Shown here piece after piece: positions 20,301-32,300 of a stretch of DNA of 64,000 bases. The notes beneath the pieces were generated by a model. That model was not told where the DNA came from and did no database searches. It saw only the letters and a list, made by a program, of their open reading frames with translations. Origin of the DNA: Carettochelys insculpta (lineage: Eukaryota > Chordata > Testudines > Carettochelyidae); the NCBI RefSeq assembly GCF_033958435.1, contig NC_134137.1, positions 254,184,501 through 254,248,500 of the forward strand, in the 5' to 3' direction. The position numbers and the translations under genes are program-made. Each line of letters opens with the position of its first letter. Within the stretch, counting starts at the first letter, position 1.

Positions 20301-23300
20301 TTGCACTTCATCATTGTCTTCATCTGTCATTGAACTGTACATCGGGCTACGTCGTCGTCATCACATGAAGAGAAATGGATGATCTTGCATTCAGATAAGC
20401 CCCATTTGATTTTTATATAAGAATTATAGTGTCCAGGCACAGTATTTTATAACATTTAGGCTACATCTACACTAGCCCAAAACTTCGAAATTTACTAATG
20501 AAGTGCTGAAATACATATTCAGCACCTCATTAGAATGCCGGCAGCTGCAGCACGTCGAAATTGATGCGGCTCTCTGCCACGTGGCTCATCCAGACAGGGC
20601 TCCTTTTTGAAAGGACCCCAGCAACTTCAAAATCCCCTTATTCCTAGCAACAGATAGGAATAAGGGGATTTTGAAGTTGCTGAGGTCCTTTCCAAAAGGA
20701 GCCCCGTCTGGACAAGCCGCGTGGCGGTGATCAGCCTCAATTTCGAAGTGTTGCAGCTGCCGGCATTCTAATGAGGCGCTGAATATGTATTTCAATGCTT
20801 CAATAGTAAACTTCGAAATGGCCATTTCGAAGTTTTGGGCTAGTGTAGACACAGCCTTACACTTTAAGATTTATGTACATTTAATTGACACAAATAAAAT
20901 TTATAAGAACACGTGCATGGTTTAGAGGAGTTTGCAAAGTTTTACTTTCCGTATACAATAGTTTTCTATAGGGAGACCCAATTTATGCATATTCAGTCTT
21001 ATGTGGGGCTAACAGGAACCAAACCCTTGCGTACTTTGAGACCTTACTGTAATGTGAAATAGACAATCAAGTGGCTAACAATAAATAAATAGTCATTTTA
21101 TGTAAACTGTGGATCCTTTATTAGAGTATTACATAAGGCAGGGTGGGATATTTTTGAAGCTGTCATCTTGTTATAAGACGATTTTTTAAATTTCCTCTCA
21201 AAATAATCTGATTCCTGGACGTAATCACCATGTTACCACATATGTTTCAATTTCCCTGCAACCTCCCTGACAGATCAGCTCCCTACTAACAAAAATCTGG
21301 TGGGTGTTAACTGTAATGAAATGCTGTCAATACAGTGAATTTTATAAATTGAAGATGAATATCCCCTTTTCCATATAAAGGCCCACTCCTCCAGATCAAC
21401 TTGTTTGTCCAAATCTCTCTCCCATCTTTTCATTGGCTGTATTTTTTAATCAACATCTTTTTTTGAATCAAAAATGTATTTGTTAGAAATTAAATATTTT
21501 GTTTAAGCTGTTCTTTGGTCAGCTCCTCAAATGAGAGAGCCACCGTGTATCCAGATTTCACAATAAGATAGTTGACTTGTAAATTCTGAAAATATAGGAT
21601 CTTTAATTTATTACATGCCTCTCATACATTTTCAGATCAGGATCAAGGACCAGCTGTCTGAATTGAGTAATATAAGCTCTTACCCACAACTGATCACTTT
21701 GCTATTTCCTGTGGATAAATTCATGATTTTTAATAAAAGTAGGTAGGGGAGAGGGTCTCAGTAACAGGAATTTTAGAAAATGTATCTAAAGCTGCTAGGA
21801 TGGTCTGGATGAATGGATGCCTTCATTTTTTTTGGTTACTTGAATTTCTCTATAACTCAACAATTAGTATACAACCCAGTGAAACCTCTGCAAGAGACCT
21901 TAAGCAACCTCCTGTGTTATGGAACTGCTCCAGAGTATTCCCAAAATATATCAAGTACTCATCATTCTTCTTCGAGTGGTCCCCGTGGGTGCTCCACAAT
22001 AGGTGTTGGGCTCGCCCGGCGCCGCAGATCAGAATTCTTCTAGCAGTTTCTATTGGATTGTGCATGCGCCGATGCGTGCCGCTCCCTTGCACGACCCGGC
22101 CATGTGCGCGATCCGGTCCCCGCCAGTTCCTTCTCAACCGCCATCGGCTGCAGACGGAATCCGCTCCGGCTAAAGCCAGAGACAGATAAGATTGTTTGTT
22201 TGTTTTTTGTCACTATAAAAAAAGAAAAAAAAAAAGAAAGAGGAGGAACAAAGGAGAGAGGGGTGGACAAGAAGGCTAGTTAAGCCGTCCGCTGCCCCGC
22301 AGGCTGGTGAATGTTATTTTGGGTTAGAAAGCACTGATTAGTGGCTAAGTACCCTATTAACAGTAAAGACTCACCGCGATGGCCTCCTCGGGGTTTAAGA
22401 AGTGTGAATCATGCCGTGAGGCTATGCCGGCCTCTGATGTGCATAGTGAATGTATTCGCTGCCTGGGAGAGTCACACGTTACCCAGAAGTGTTCCCACTG
22501 CGCTAAGCTTACAGCCAGGGCCAGGGCCAGGAAAGACAGAGAGATGAGGCTCAAAATGATCTTGTTTGATAAGGCTGTCCAGCCGGAACCGCCGGAGAAG
22601 CCTCGCACAGAAGGGCCCTCTGGGTTGCATAAAAGGAAGGCAGCCTCTTTGACCCCCTCTGTGCAGAAGAGGAGGAAACTCTCCCTGGCTCGATCCTTGC
22701 TGGCGGGCCCAGCGGAACGCAAAGCCCCCAGCTGCGAGCTCATGAAAGCGGCCCCGCAGCAGCGCACGTGGCAGAGGCTGAGCCTCCGATTACACAACAG
22801 GTGGCACGGAAGGTGCCGCGAGCGCCAGTGAGGCAAGCGCCGGAATTGGCGGCACCGAAGCATGTGGCACTGGCCCCCGCGGCGCTGACAGCGCAGGGGC
22901 ACCTGGCACGGAGCCTATCGACGCCAGATGAAACTACCCGTGCAGCACCGCAGCTGAGTGTGCCCAGCGCGGCGCCGACAACGGGGCCAAGATCCCTGGC
23001 ACGGGAAGGGGCGGCGCCCACCCCGCAGGGGAGGGGCAGGGCAAAAACAAAAACTCGGCACCTCAGTCCATCTCCAGGCAGGGCTGTGCTGCCCTTATCT
23101 CCTAGTCCCCCCCCTCCAAGATATACACGCTGCACCGACGGGCTGTAACTCCACCGGCTTATTTAGGGCTTCCCTCTCCGTTCCTCCAACCAATTTCGCC
23201 GTGGCTTGGGCCACCTTCACCATTTCTGGGCATGGATCCCCTTGAGTACTATCACAAACCAGCTTCACCACTGTCTATGTCGTCGCGGAGGTCCCGCTCT

Positions 23301-26300
23301 CCCAGACATCATGGGTACACTCCCCGATCGTGGTCCAGGTCTCCATCACTGGGCCCTTGCCCATGCTGCTATGGTCGTCCTCATCATGCTGAACACAGAC
23401 ACCGCAGGTCTAGATCCAAGGGCAGGTCCTCCCCTGCTACTCGTCAATACTCCCGTGTACACTCTCGCTCTGGGACGGGAACACAGTTGTCTCAGGGGCA
23501 ATTAGGTCCAGAATCCCGAGACTTCCCTTCACAGTCCTCCAGGGAGCAAGTATATCACCAGACTCAGGAGCTAGAGGATTTGAGGGAGGTGTGCCCGAGT
23601 AGTTCCTCCTCATCCTCCCCAGATGAGGCCATGGTCCCCGGGGATGTTTCCCACCCCCCGGATGACCTTAAACAATTCCAGGAGCTGTTCAGAAGAGTAG
23701 CTTTCACGCAGGACATTCAAATAGCAGAGGTGCAGGAGAAGCATCATAAACTCCTGAAAAATTTGAGACCCCCGGCTTCATCTAAAATCTCTGTCCTGCT
23801 GGACGAAGCCATTATGGAGTCAGCCACTAACATATGACAGACCCCGGCCTCTATTTCACCTACAAACGAGAGCGGATAAGAAGTACTTCATCCCAGCCAA
23901 GGGCATGGAGTTCCTCTTTAGTCACCCGCAACCGAATTCTTTGGTGGTCGAATCGTCCCAGCAGAGGTCGAAGATGTCTCAGTACAAGTCGGGGGGGTCG
24001 GATAAAGATGCTAAGAAGCTAGAGCTGTTTGGCAGGAAGATATATTCCTCCTCTACCGTATTATTGAGAGTGGCAAATTACGTGGCACATCTGTCAAACC
24101 ACAACTTTGACAATTACTCTAGACTCACTCCCCTCATGGATTTACTCCCGGAGGACAAGAAGCCGGTGTTAAAGGCGATTGTCCAAGAGAGCTATGCGGC
24201 GTCGCGGACGGGAGTCCAGATTGTCCTGGACGTGGCGGACACAGTGGCACGTTCAACAGCTGCAGCAGTGGTAATGCATAGGGAATCCTGGCTCCAGACG
24301 TCTGGTATCCCCAGGGACCTAGAGGCGAAGATCGTGGATCTTCCCTTTTGATAAGCAAAGGCTGTTTGCGGACTCAACCGACTCGGTCCTCCACTCCAGC
24401 AAAGACTCGAGGGCCACACTTAGGACCTTGGGTATTTATACTCCCCCATACAAGAAGAAGAAATTTTATCCTCAGCAGAGACGCTACGCTTACCAACCAC
24501 AGCGTGCTCAATATCAGCGAGGCTACGACCAAAGGCGCCATCAACGGCAGCAGCAATACAGGACTCCCAGGCGACGTTCTCAACAAAGCCGTACACCCTC
24601 GGGGCAGGCCCAGAGACAGCAAGTTTGACGGGTATGTCGGGGGCTGCACTATCAACACCATCGCTCAAAGCCACTCTCATTTCATGTTCCATCATCGCCT
24701 CAAACCGTTCCACTCCCAATGGCAAAAGATCACCACAGACAAATGGGTGCTAGAAATTATAGCCACGGGTTACACGATCCCTTTCCAGTCACTTCCACCG
24801 ACGAAGCCTCCCGCCAGGCCTTATCTCAGGGATGCTGCCCACAAGGCGAGGCTCAAGCAGGAGGTAGATCACCTCATGTTCATGGGGGCGGTGGAAAGAG
24901 TGCCGGAACAATTCCAAGGGAAAGGTTTTTATTCATGCTACTTCCTAACAGAGAAGAAAACAGGAGGCTGGAGGCCGATCTTGGATCTACGGGGCCTCAA
25001 CCGTTACTTGCACAAGCAACGCTTTCGGATGATCACAGTTGCCTCCATACTTACGGCAATGGACGATGGAGACTGGTTTGCAGCCCTTGACTTGCAAGAC
25101 GCTTGCTTTCATATAACAATCCACCCGGCACACAGATGCTTCCTCCGCTTCACGGTCGGCAAGGAACATTTCCAGTACAGGGTTCTTCCATTTGGCCTAT
25201 CCTCGGCACCCAGAGTCTTTACCAAAACCCTGGCAGTGGTATCAGCCTACCTGCACAGACAGGGGGTGTTTATTTTCCCATATCTGGACGACTGTCTGCT
25301 GAAAGGGGCCTCAAAGGCAGAGGTCTTACGCATGATACGCGTCACTGCGAACACGTTTACTTCACTAGGCCTAGTTATCAACCTCACAAAGTCAAAGACT
25401 GAACCCACACAAGATATAGAGTTCATAGGGGCATGCATAAACTCTATCACAGCAAGAGTATACCCACCCGACACCCACTTCCGCGCCATCAACTCCCTGG
25501 TGCAAGTCATGATGTACAGCCCCACGGTGCCGGTCCTAATGTACCTGCAGCTGTTGGGGCACATGGCAGCAGCAACGTTTGTGGTACAGAATGCCAGGTT
25601 ACACATGCAAAGCCTGCAGCATTGGCTGGCGAGTGTTTACAAACTGGCATCCCACACTGTCCACAGGGTAGTGTTGCCCACGATGAAGGTGTGCAGATCC
25701 CTAGCATGGTGGGAAAATCCCAAGAATCTGCTAGTGGGGGTGCCTTTTCACCAACCACAAATTTCTATCTTTCTTACTACCGATGCCTCCCACATAGGAT
25801 GGGGAAGCGCACATTGGCAGCAAGGTGACGCAAGGGCTATGGTCCCCTGCGGAACAGACACTGCACATAAACATACTGGAGCTCAGAGCAGTGTTCAACG
25901 CGTGCAGACATTTTCGAGATTACCTGCATGGCAAAGTAGTCGGGATCAATACCGACAATACCTCCACTATGTTCTACATCAATTGACAAGGAGGGGCACA
26001 ATCCCGTGTGCTATGTGCGGAAGCAGTCCAATTGTGGAACTGGTGCATTGCCAACAACATAATGTTGAAAGCCTCGTACTTGCCGGGCGCTCACAATGTG
26101 AAGGCAGACCAGCTGAGCAGGCGCTTCGCACTCACGCACAAATGACAGATTCGCTGCGACCTGCTACGGCACATATTTCGTACATGGGGGTTTCCCCAAG
26201 TCGATTTGTTTGCCACCCAGTGCAATAACAAGTGTCCCCAGTACTGCTCCAGAGCAGGAATAGGGCGGGGGTCCATGGGGGACGCATTCATGATTTCATG

Positions 26301-29300
26301 GAAGAGCCCGCTACTCCACGCGTTTCCCCCCACAACGCTTATCCACAAGGTTCTGCAGAAAGCCAGAAGGGAGACAGCTCGCATGATACTCATAGTCCCA
26401 ACTTGGGACTGGCAACAGTGGTTTCCCTTGCTTCTGCACATGTCGGATCGTCCACCACCTCCGCTACCGGTGGCGCTGGACTTACTCACGCAGGCTCAGG
26501 GGTCCATAGTGCACCCGCACCCTCAGGGTCTGCGCCTACAAGCATGGTTAATCCATGGCTCAGCGCCTTAGAGAGCACGTGTACGGAGGGAGTACAACAA
26601 GTCCTGGAGTGTAGCCGAAGGACCTCCACCAGGAGGACTTATGAACAGAAATGGACTCGATTTACAGCCTGGTGTTCTGCCAAGCAGTTAGCTCCCCTTG
26701 ACGTTCCTATAACCATAATACTAGAATACCTATTGGACCTCAAACGAGACCGGCTTTCTCTATCCTCGCTAAAGGTCCACCTCGCTGCTATATCAGCTTT
26801 TCGGCATACAGAGGAGGGGCCCACTGTATTCGCCCACCCTATCGTCACAAGGTTCTTGAAGGGGCTGGTAAACCTTTACCCCCCTCGAAAACCACTTCCG
26901 CCGTCGTGGAATTTGGACTTGGTGCTCAGCGCGCTATTGGGACCACCCTTCGAACCATTAGCCACGGTACCCCTCCGACTCCTTACGATGAAAACAACCT
27001 TCCTCCTTGCGATTACGTCAGCCCTCAGGGTGAGCGAGCTTGCAGCAGTGATGGCAACGCTCCCCTGCACAGTATTCTCAAAGGAGGCGGTAACCTTACG
27101 GTTACACCCAACCTTCATTCCAAAAGTTTCCTCGGAGTTCCATCTTAACGAACCAATAGTTTTACCCTCGTTATACCCAAAGCCTCACAGCTCCAGCAAG
27201 GAGGCGCGCTTACATCTCCTAGACGTGAAAAGGGCATTGGCCTTTTACATAGACAGAACTAAGTCCTTCCGGAAAACGGACAGGCTCCTAGTGTCTCTCG
27301 CTCCCAGGTCAAAAGGGGAAGGCCTCTCTTCACAGAGAATTTCAAAGCACATTGTGTCCTGTATAAAAATGTGCTACGAGCTTCGAAAGACCCCTTTGCT
27401 GGCCCCGCCTACGGCTCACTCCACCAGGGTGGTGGCGGCGTCAACAGCCATCTTCAAGGGCATCGCGTTAAAAGACATCTGTAGAGCGGCGACCTGGTCA
27501 TCCTACGACACCTTCGCCAAGCATTATGCCCTACATCGGGTATTCGAGGAGGATACCCGTCTGTCGACAGCAGTCCTCTCGGGGGCAAGCTGCACATGAA
27601 TCGATTACCCACCTCCTTACTTGGGTTACTGCTGGGTAGTCACCTATTGTGGAGCACCCACGGGGACTACTCGAAGAAGAAAGAGAAGTTACTCACCTGT
27701 AGTAACGATGGTTCTTCGAGATGTGGCCCCGTGGGTGCTCCACCACCTGCCCATCCTCCCTGCTTCGGATCTCTGTTTGGTGTTTTTCAGGAGCATCCGA
27801 GGCGGTTGGTCAAGGAACTGGCGGGGACTGGATTGCGCACATGGCCGGGGGCGCGCAAGGGAGCGGCGCGTGTTGGCGCATGCGCGATCCAACAGAAACT
27901 TCTAGAAGAATTCCGATCTGTGGTGCCAGGCGAGCCCGACACCTATTGTGGAGCACCCAAGGGGACACATCTCGAAGAACCATCGTTACTACAGGTGAGT
28001 AACTTCTCTTTACAAGACGCCCTCCCATTAAGCATCCAATTTAAGAGCAAAACAAAAGTAATAAGACATTTACTTTCAATGTTGTATCGTCCCGTATTAC
28101 TTCTCATGTTTAGATTGTAATCAGGCCTGCACCTGTCTGTGTGTGTTCATTGTTGATTGATCCTGAGTAGGTCTTTTGACACCACTCCAATACATACAAT
28201 AATAAAATGTTGAGGTTCCCTTGAATGGTAGCTTAAAATTGCTTGAACTGTATTATGAAGCAGTTTTAAAGGTGCTACGAAATACTGTTACAACAAAAGT
28301 GGTTTGGAAAAGGAAGAGAGAGACAAGGATGAATATTTCTTATTGGCTCAAGTTCTGATGGTGAGAGAGACCAGTTTTTGAGCTTACATAGAACTCTTTT
28401 GCACAGCTGGGAAAGAATCTTGTATCTAAATAAAAGAATGAATGTAAGCACATGTTCTGAGGAATCATTCAAGGTGAAATGGCCCATTAACATCCTATCA
28501 GAGAGAGAGCAGTTCTAGTCTGTATCTTCGAGAACAACAAGAAGTCCTGTGGCACCTTTATAGACTAACTGTTATTTTGGAGCATAAGCTTTCATGGGCA
28601 AAGACCAGCTTCATCAGATGCATGAGTGGGGAGGGCAGGGTTCCAGAGGGGTATTTAAAGAGTGGGGTCCCAGTAAAAGGGAGGGTCAGATCTGACCAGG
28701 TCTATTCAGCAAGGTGGAAATGGCCCATTATCCGTAGTATATATCTTTTGATGGCTCAATCTTTTGATACACACTACTGATAAGGGGCCATTTCCACCTT
28801 GCTGAATAGACCTTGTCAGCTTTGGCCATCCGTTTTGCTGGGACCCCACTCTTTAAATACCCCTCTGGGAAATGCCCCCTCCCCCATGCATCTGACGAAG
28901 CGGGTCTTTGCCCATGAAAGCTTATGCTCCAAAATATCTGTTAGTCTATAAGATGCCAGAGGACTTCTTGTTGTTCTCGTTAACATCCTAGTAACTCATA
29001 GGACAAAAAAGGGGATGGGGAGGTTGTATGTTTTTGTAATAAGTCCAGTGCCTTAATTATTAAGTGCATGAAGGTCAGAGGGGGGGTTGCACAACAGTTT
29101 TTCTTCAGGATAGGGATCCTGAACTCTCTTTGCCTTCATATAACCTGTCAACTGCTCAGAGCTCATCACAAGAGCCGTGCTGCCCACAGACCAGGACACG
29201 CTGTCTCAAAACTGCACTGGACCCTGCCAGACAAACAGGTCTGCAGGTTTTGCATCTGTCTTTACTGCTACAATGGTCAAAATCCATGGGTCTTACATCA

Positions 29301-32300
29301 TGTGGTATGGCTCATCCAAGCACTAAACATCCTGATAACTATGTGGGCAAAACCAGACAATTATGCACCCTTGAATTAATTCACACAGTTAAATGACAAA
29401 AAGGTGTTTATCACCTGTAAATAAACACTTTCACAATCAATGACTCTACATCTTGCCCTCAGTCCTTATCCTCAAAAAGAAACCCTCTCAGTGATTTCAA
29501 ATGAGGAGCCTGGGAACTTAAATTTATAACTGCACTAGACGCTAAAAATCATAAAGAGAGGGACTGGGTTTATGTCTATGAAAACAATTTGTAACCCACT
29601 AGCCACTCCTTTTGTTTTAAGACTTTAGAGGAGGTAATGGGCACCTTCATCTTGAAGAGCTCTGTAAAACACATTCTAAATACTTATGTTAAACTGTTTA
29701 ATTTTTGTATTTAGTTGTGACACACTTCAGTGGCCTACTAAGTGACATTGGGCAGTTAATTTCCCTTTTAGTTTCCCTGTTTTTATAAAATGGGCTAATG
29801 ATATGGATCTCATTTGTAAAACATCTAGGGGTCTACTGATAAGTGCTATATGAAAGCTAGGTGGAGATGATGTTTGTTGTTATGAATGGCATTGCTATCT
29901 AAGCAGAGAGTCCAAAATTGGAATAGATGGAACTGCAATACTTTTTCTGCATTAGACAGGCTCTTTACACAAGGCCAAGCTTATTAATGAGTCAGTGATA
30001 TGGAGTTTTGCGTTGTCCCCATGTTTTATCAGATCCTTTTGGACATACAGAGGAAGTTATCTTCAAGCTTATTAATCCTGCAACTTGCACAACATGAAAT
30101 TGACTTACTTTTTTTAACATTTCATTGTCATAAAAGGGTGTATGTGTTTTTCCCCCCCCCCTCCATTTTTGGTACAGGAATTATCTACTGTTTTTCACAG
30201 AAGGACTCAGAGCAAGTTACCGTTAGTTTGCAGAAACTGGGAATTAAGGCAGGTGCTTACCATGCAAATATGGATCCCAAAGATAAGACCAAAGTTCACA
30301 AGGGATGGGCAGACAATGAAATTCAGGTTAGGTATACCATTATTTCTCTAGACTTACCTGATTTAAATAAACTATACATCTGTATTCTGATGGTTAATTG
30401 TTGTATTCCTCAGGTGGTAGTGGCAACAGTTGCGTTTGGCATGGGAATTGATAAGTCAGATGTGAGATTTGTAATTCATCATTCAATGAGCAAATCCATG
30501 GAGAACTACTATCAGGAGAGTGGACGTGCAGGTATTGTGAACAAGTTGGCTTCTGCTGTTAAAGGGAAAATGAGTCCTTGGAGGGCCAGGCAGCCTTGTA
30601 GTTAATACACCTGGTTTCTAGTCACATAATTCTCAATGGGAAAGGCCTTCAGTCTGGTTCCTAATCCTTATGTGGCTTATCTTCATGTCGGAAATCTCAA
30701 CATTCTTACCCTCTTCTCCCTACTGTGTATAGGGAATAGAAACGCTCTGTAATCTGGAAAGGAGTTGGGCAGAAATTAAGCTTTTGCTTTTCCTGCCGCA
30801 AGGGTTGTTTGTTAGGGGAGCCCAGGTATCTCCTCCATCTCCCCTGTCCAATGCGTCCAAGTTTTATATAGGACAGTAAAAGAAAATGCTCCAAAATATT
30901 GGTTAGCCTGTAAGATACCACAGGACTTCTTCTTCTTTAGTAAAAGAAAAGACCACTAAACTTTCAGCCCCAACTGGACTCAGCAGGCAGTCTTTTTCTT
31001 CACATGCGAGCTTCTTCAGCACCCTTATTCAGGAGCCTGCAGAGTCGGTCTCTCTTCCTCTGCCTTCTGAGCTGAGTTGCTCCCTTTGAAGCTTCCTTTC
31101 AAATTAGACATTGAAAGCATGCTCCAGAGAGGTAGGGCTACTTGGGCTTAGTGTTATTCATTAACTCACTCTGGCATAGGTTTATATACCTCATAACAGC
31201 ATTGTAATTGCAGTATGTAGTCATCAGGCCCAGATGGTGTTTCCCCAAGAGTTCTGAAGGAACTCCACTATTAAATTTCAGAACTACTGACTCGGACATG
31301 CAACTTATGACTTAAATCAGCTTCTGCATAGCTGACTGGCAGATGGCTGCCATGACGGCAATTTTTAAGAAAAGGCTTCAGAAGCAGTCCTGGCAGTTGC
31401 AGGCTGGTAAGCCTAATTTCAGTACCAGGTAAATTTTGGCTGGCACTGTAGTGAAGAACAGTTACCAGACATGCAGAGGAATGTTGCCTCTTTCCCAATA
31501 AATAACTTAGCTTTTGTAAAAGGAATTCACACACTAGGAATTAAGGGACTGGCTACAGAGAGGGGTTAACTGGCAGAGGCACATCCACAGGGCCTCTTTG
31601 CTGTTGGAAGCCCCCTCTGCTGAGAGTGAAATCTCATGCAGCTATGCTAATTAGCCATGTGATTATGCTAATGAGCAACTATTTGCAATTGCAAGACTGC
31701 TCATTAGCATGGAGCTGCCAGGAGTGCAGCTCTATGTAGGTGTGACCAGCCTGTAGGACTGTTCTTATGCTAATATACATTGTATTTTGACCTGGCACTC
31801 ATTTACAGTTAAGGTACCTTTACACTATTCTGGCAGTTAAACAGGTCTTATAGTGGGCATAAATTATGCTTACGCTCGCCTACAAGGGTTTTATACACTG
31901 CAAGAGCCTTAGTGCAAGTGAAAATCTGTTCCTTTTGCCTTTTGGTTTTAGCTTATTCTGGTTTTTTGTAACACCAGTTGTTACCAAAATTACTTCATGA
32001 CATCCAACTTGGTGGCTGATCAGACGTGTGCTCCTTATTTAGCTTTACTTCAGATGTTTGTTCCATGACTGTGTTTCAGGTCTCTGCAGACCTCACTCTC
32101 TATGTATGGGCACCAATCCCCAAATGCTTGAAGCATTCCCTGCTGCCTCCAACCCCTTGTCCCCAAACACTCAGAATTCGTGGTCCAACTAGTCCCAGGG
32201 GAACAGTACACGCCAGTTTGTAAGAGTTCCATTTAGGTCCAACACTTTGCTTAATACTTCAGCAGTTAGATATCTGTCTCGTGAAAACAAGAATTACATT

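Larger units (their letters stand above)
17776..21049 (+). mobile_element. Tigger/pogo-like DNA transposon, complete ends, dead
   Basis: Ends CAGAAAGGTCTCAATG and, inverted, CAGTAAGGTCTCAAAGTACG; TA on both sides (17774-17775 and 21050-21051). 3274 bp, including a nested family A MITE (20459-20856). It carries a broken transposase of the CENP-B/JRK/Tigger type. It lies in RECQL intron 8, sense strand. Confidence 0.88.
21965..28018 (+). mobile_element. DIRS-like tyrosine-recombinase retrotransposon
   Basis: The left end (21965-22141) is an inverted copy of 27805-27968 near the right end, including 'gggtgctccacaataggtg', 'tctagcagtttctattgga' and 'gcatgcgc'. A further inverted copy of the first 38 bases lies at 27642-27679. 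At the right, a nearly perfect 45-bp inverted pair (27681-27725 and 27965-28010) holds 'gttactcacctgtagtaacg'. Between the ends, in order: gag-like remnants, RT/RNase H with a methylase-like region, tyrosine recombinase. Inverted termini with an internal complementary region, and a recombinase in place of an integrase, are the marks of the DIRS group; no LTRs or integrase are seen. Sense orientation in RECQL intron 8. Confidence 0.88.

Noticed and set aside
21965..28018. LTR retrotransposon or endogenous retrovirus
   Set aside because: No direct long terminal repeats, primer-binding site or integrase; inverted ends and a tyrosine recombinase point to DIRS.
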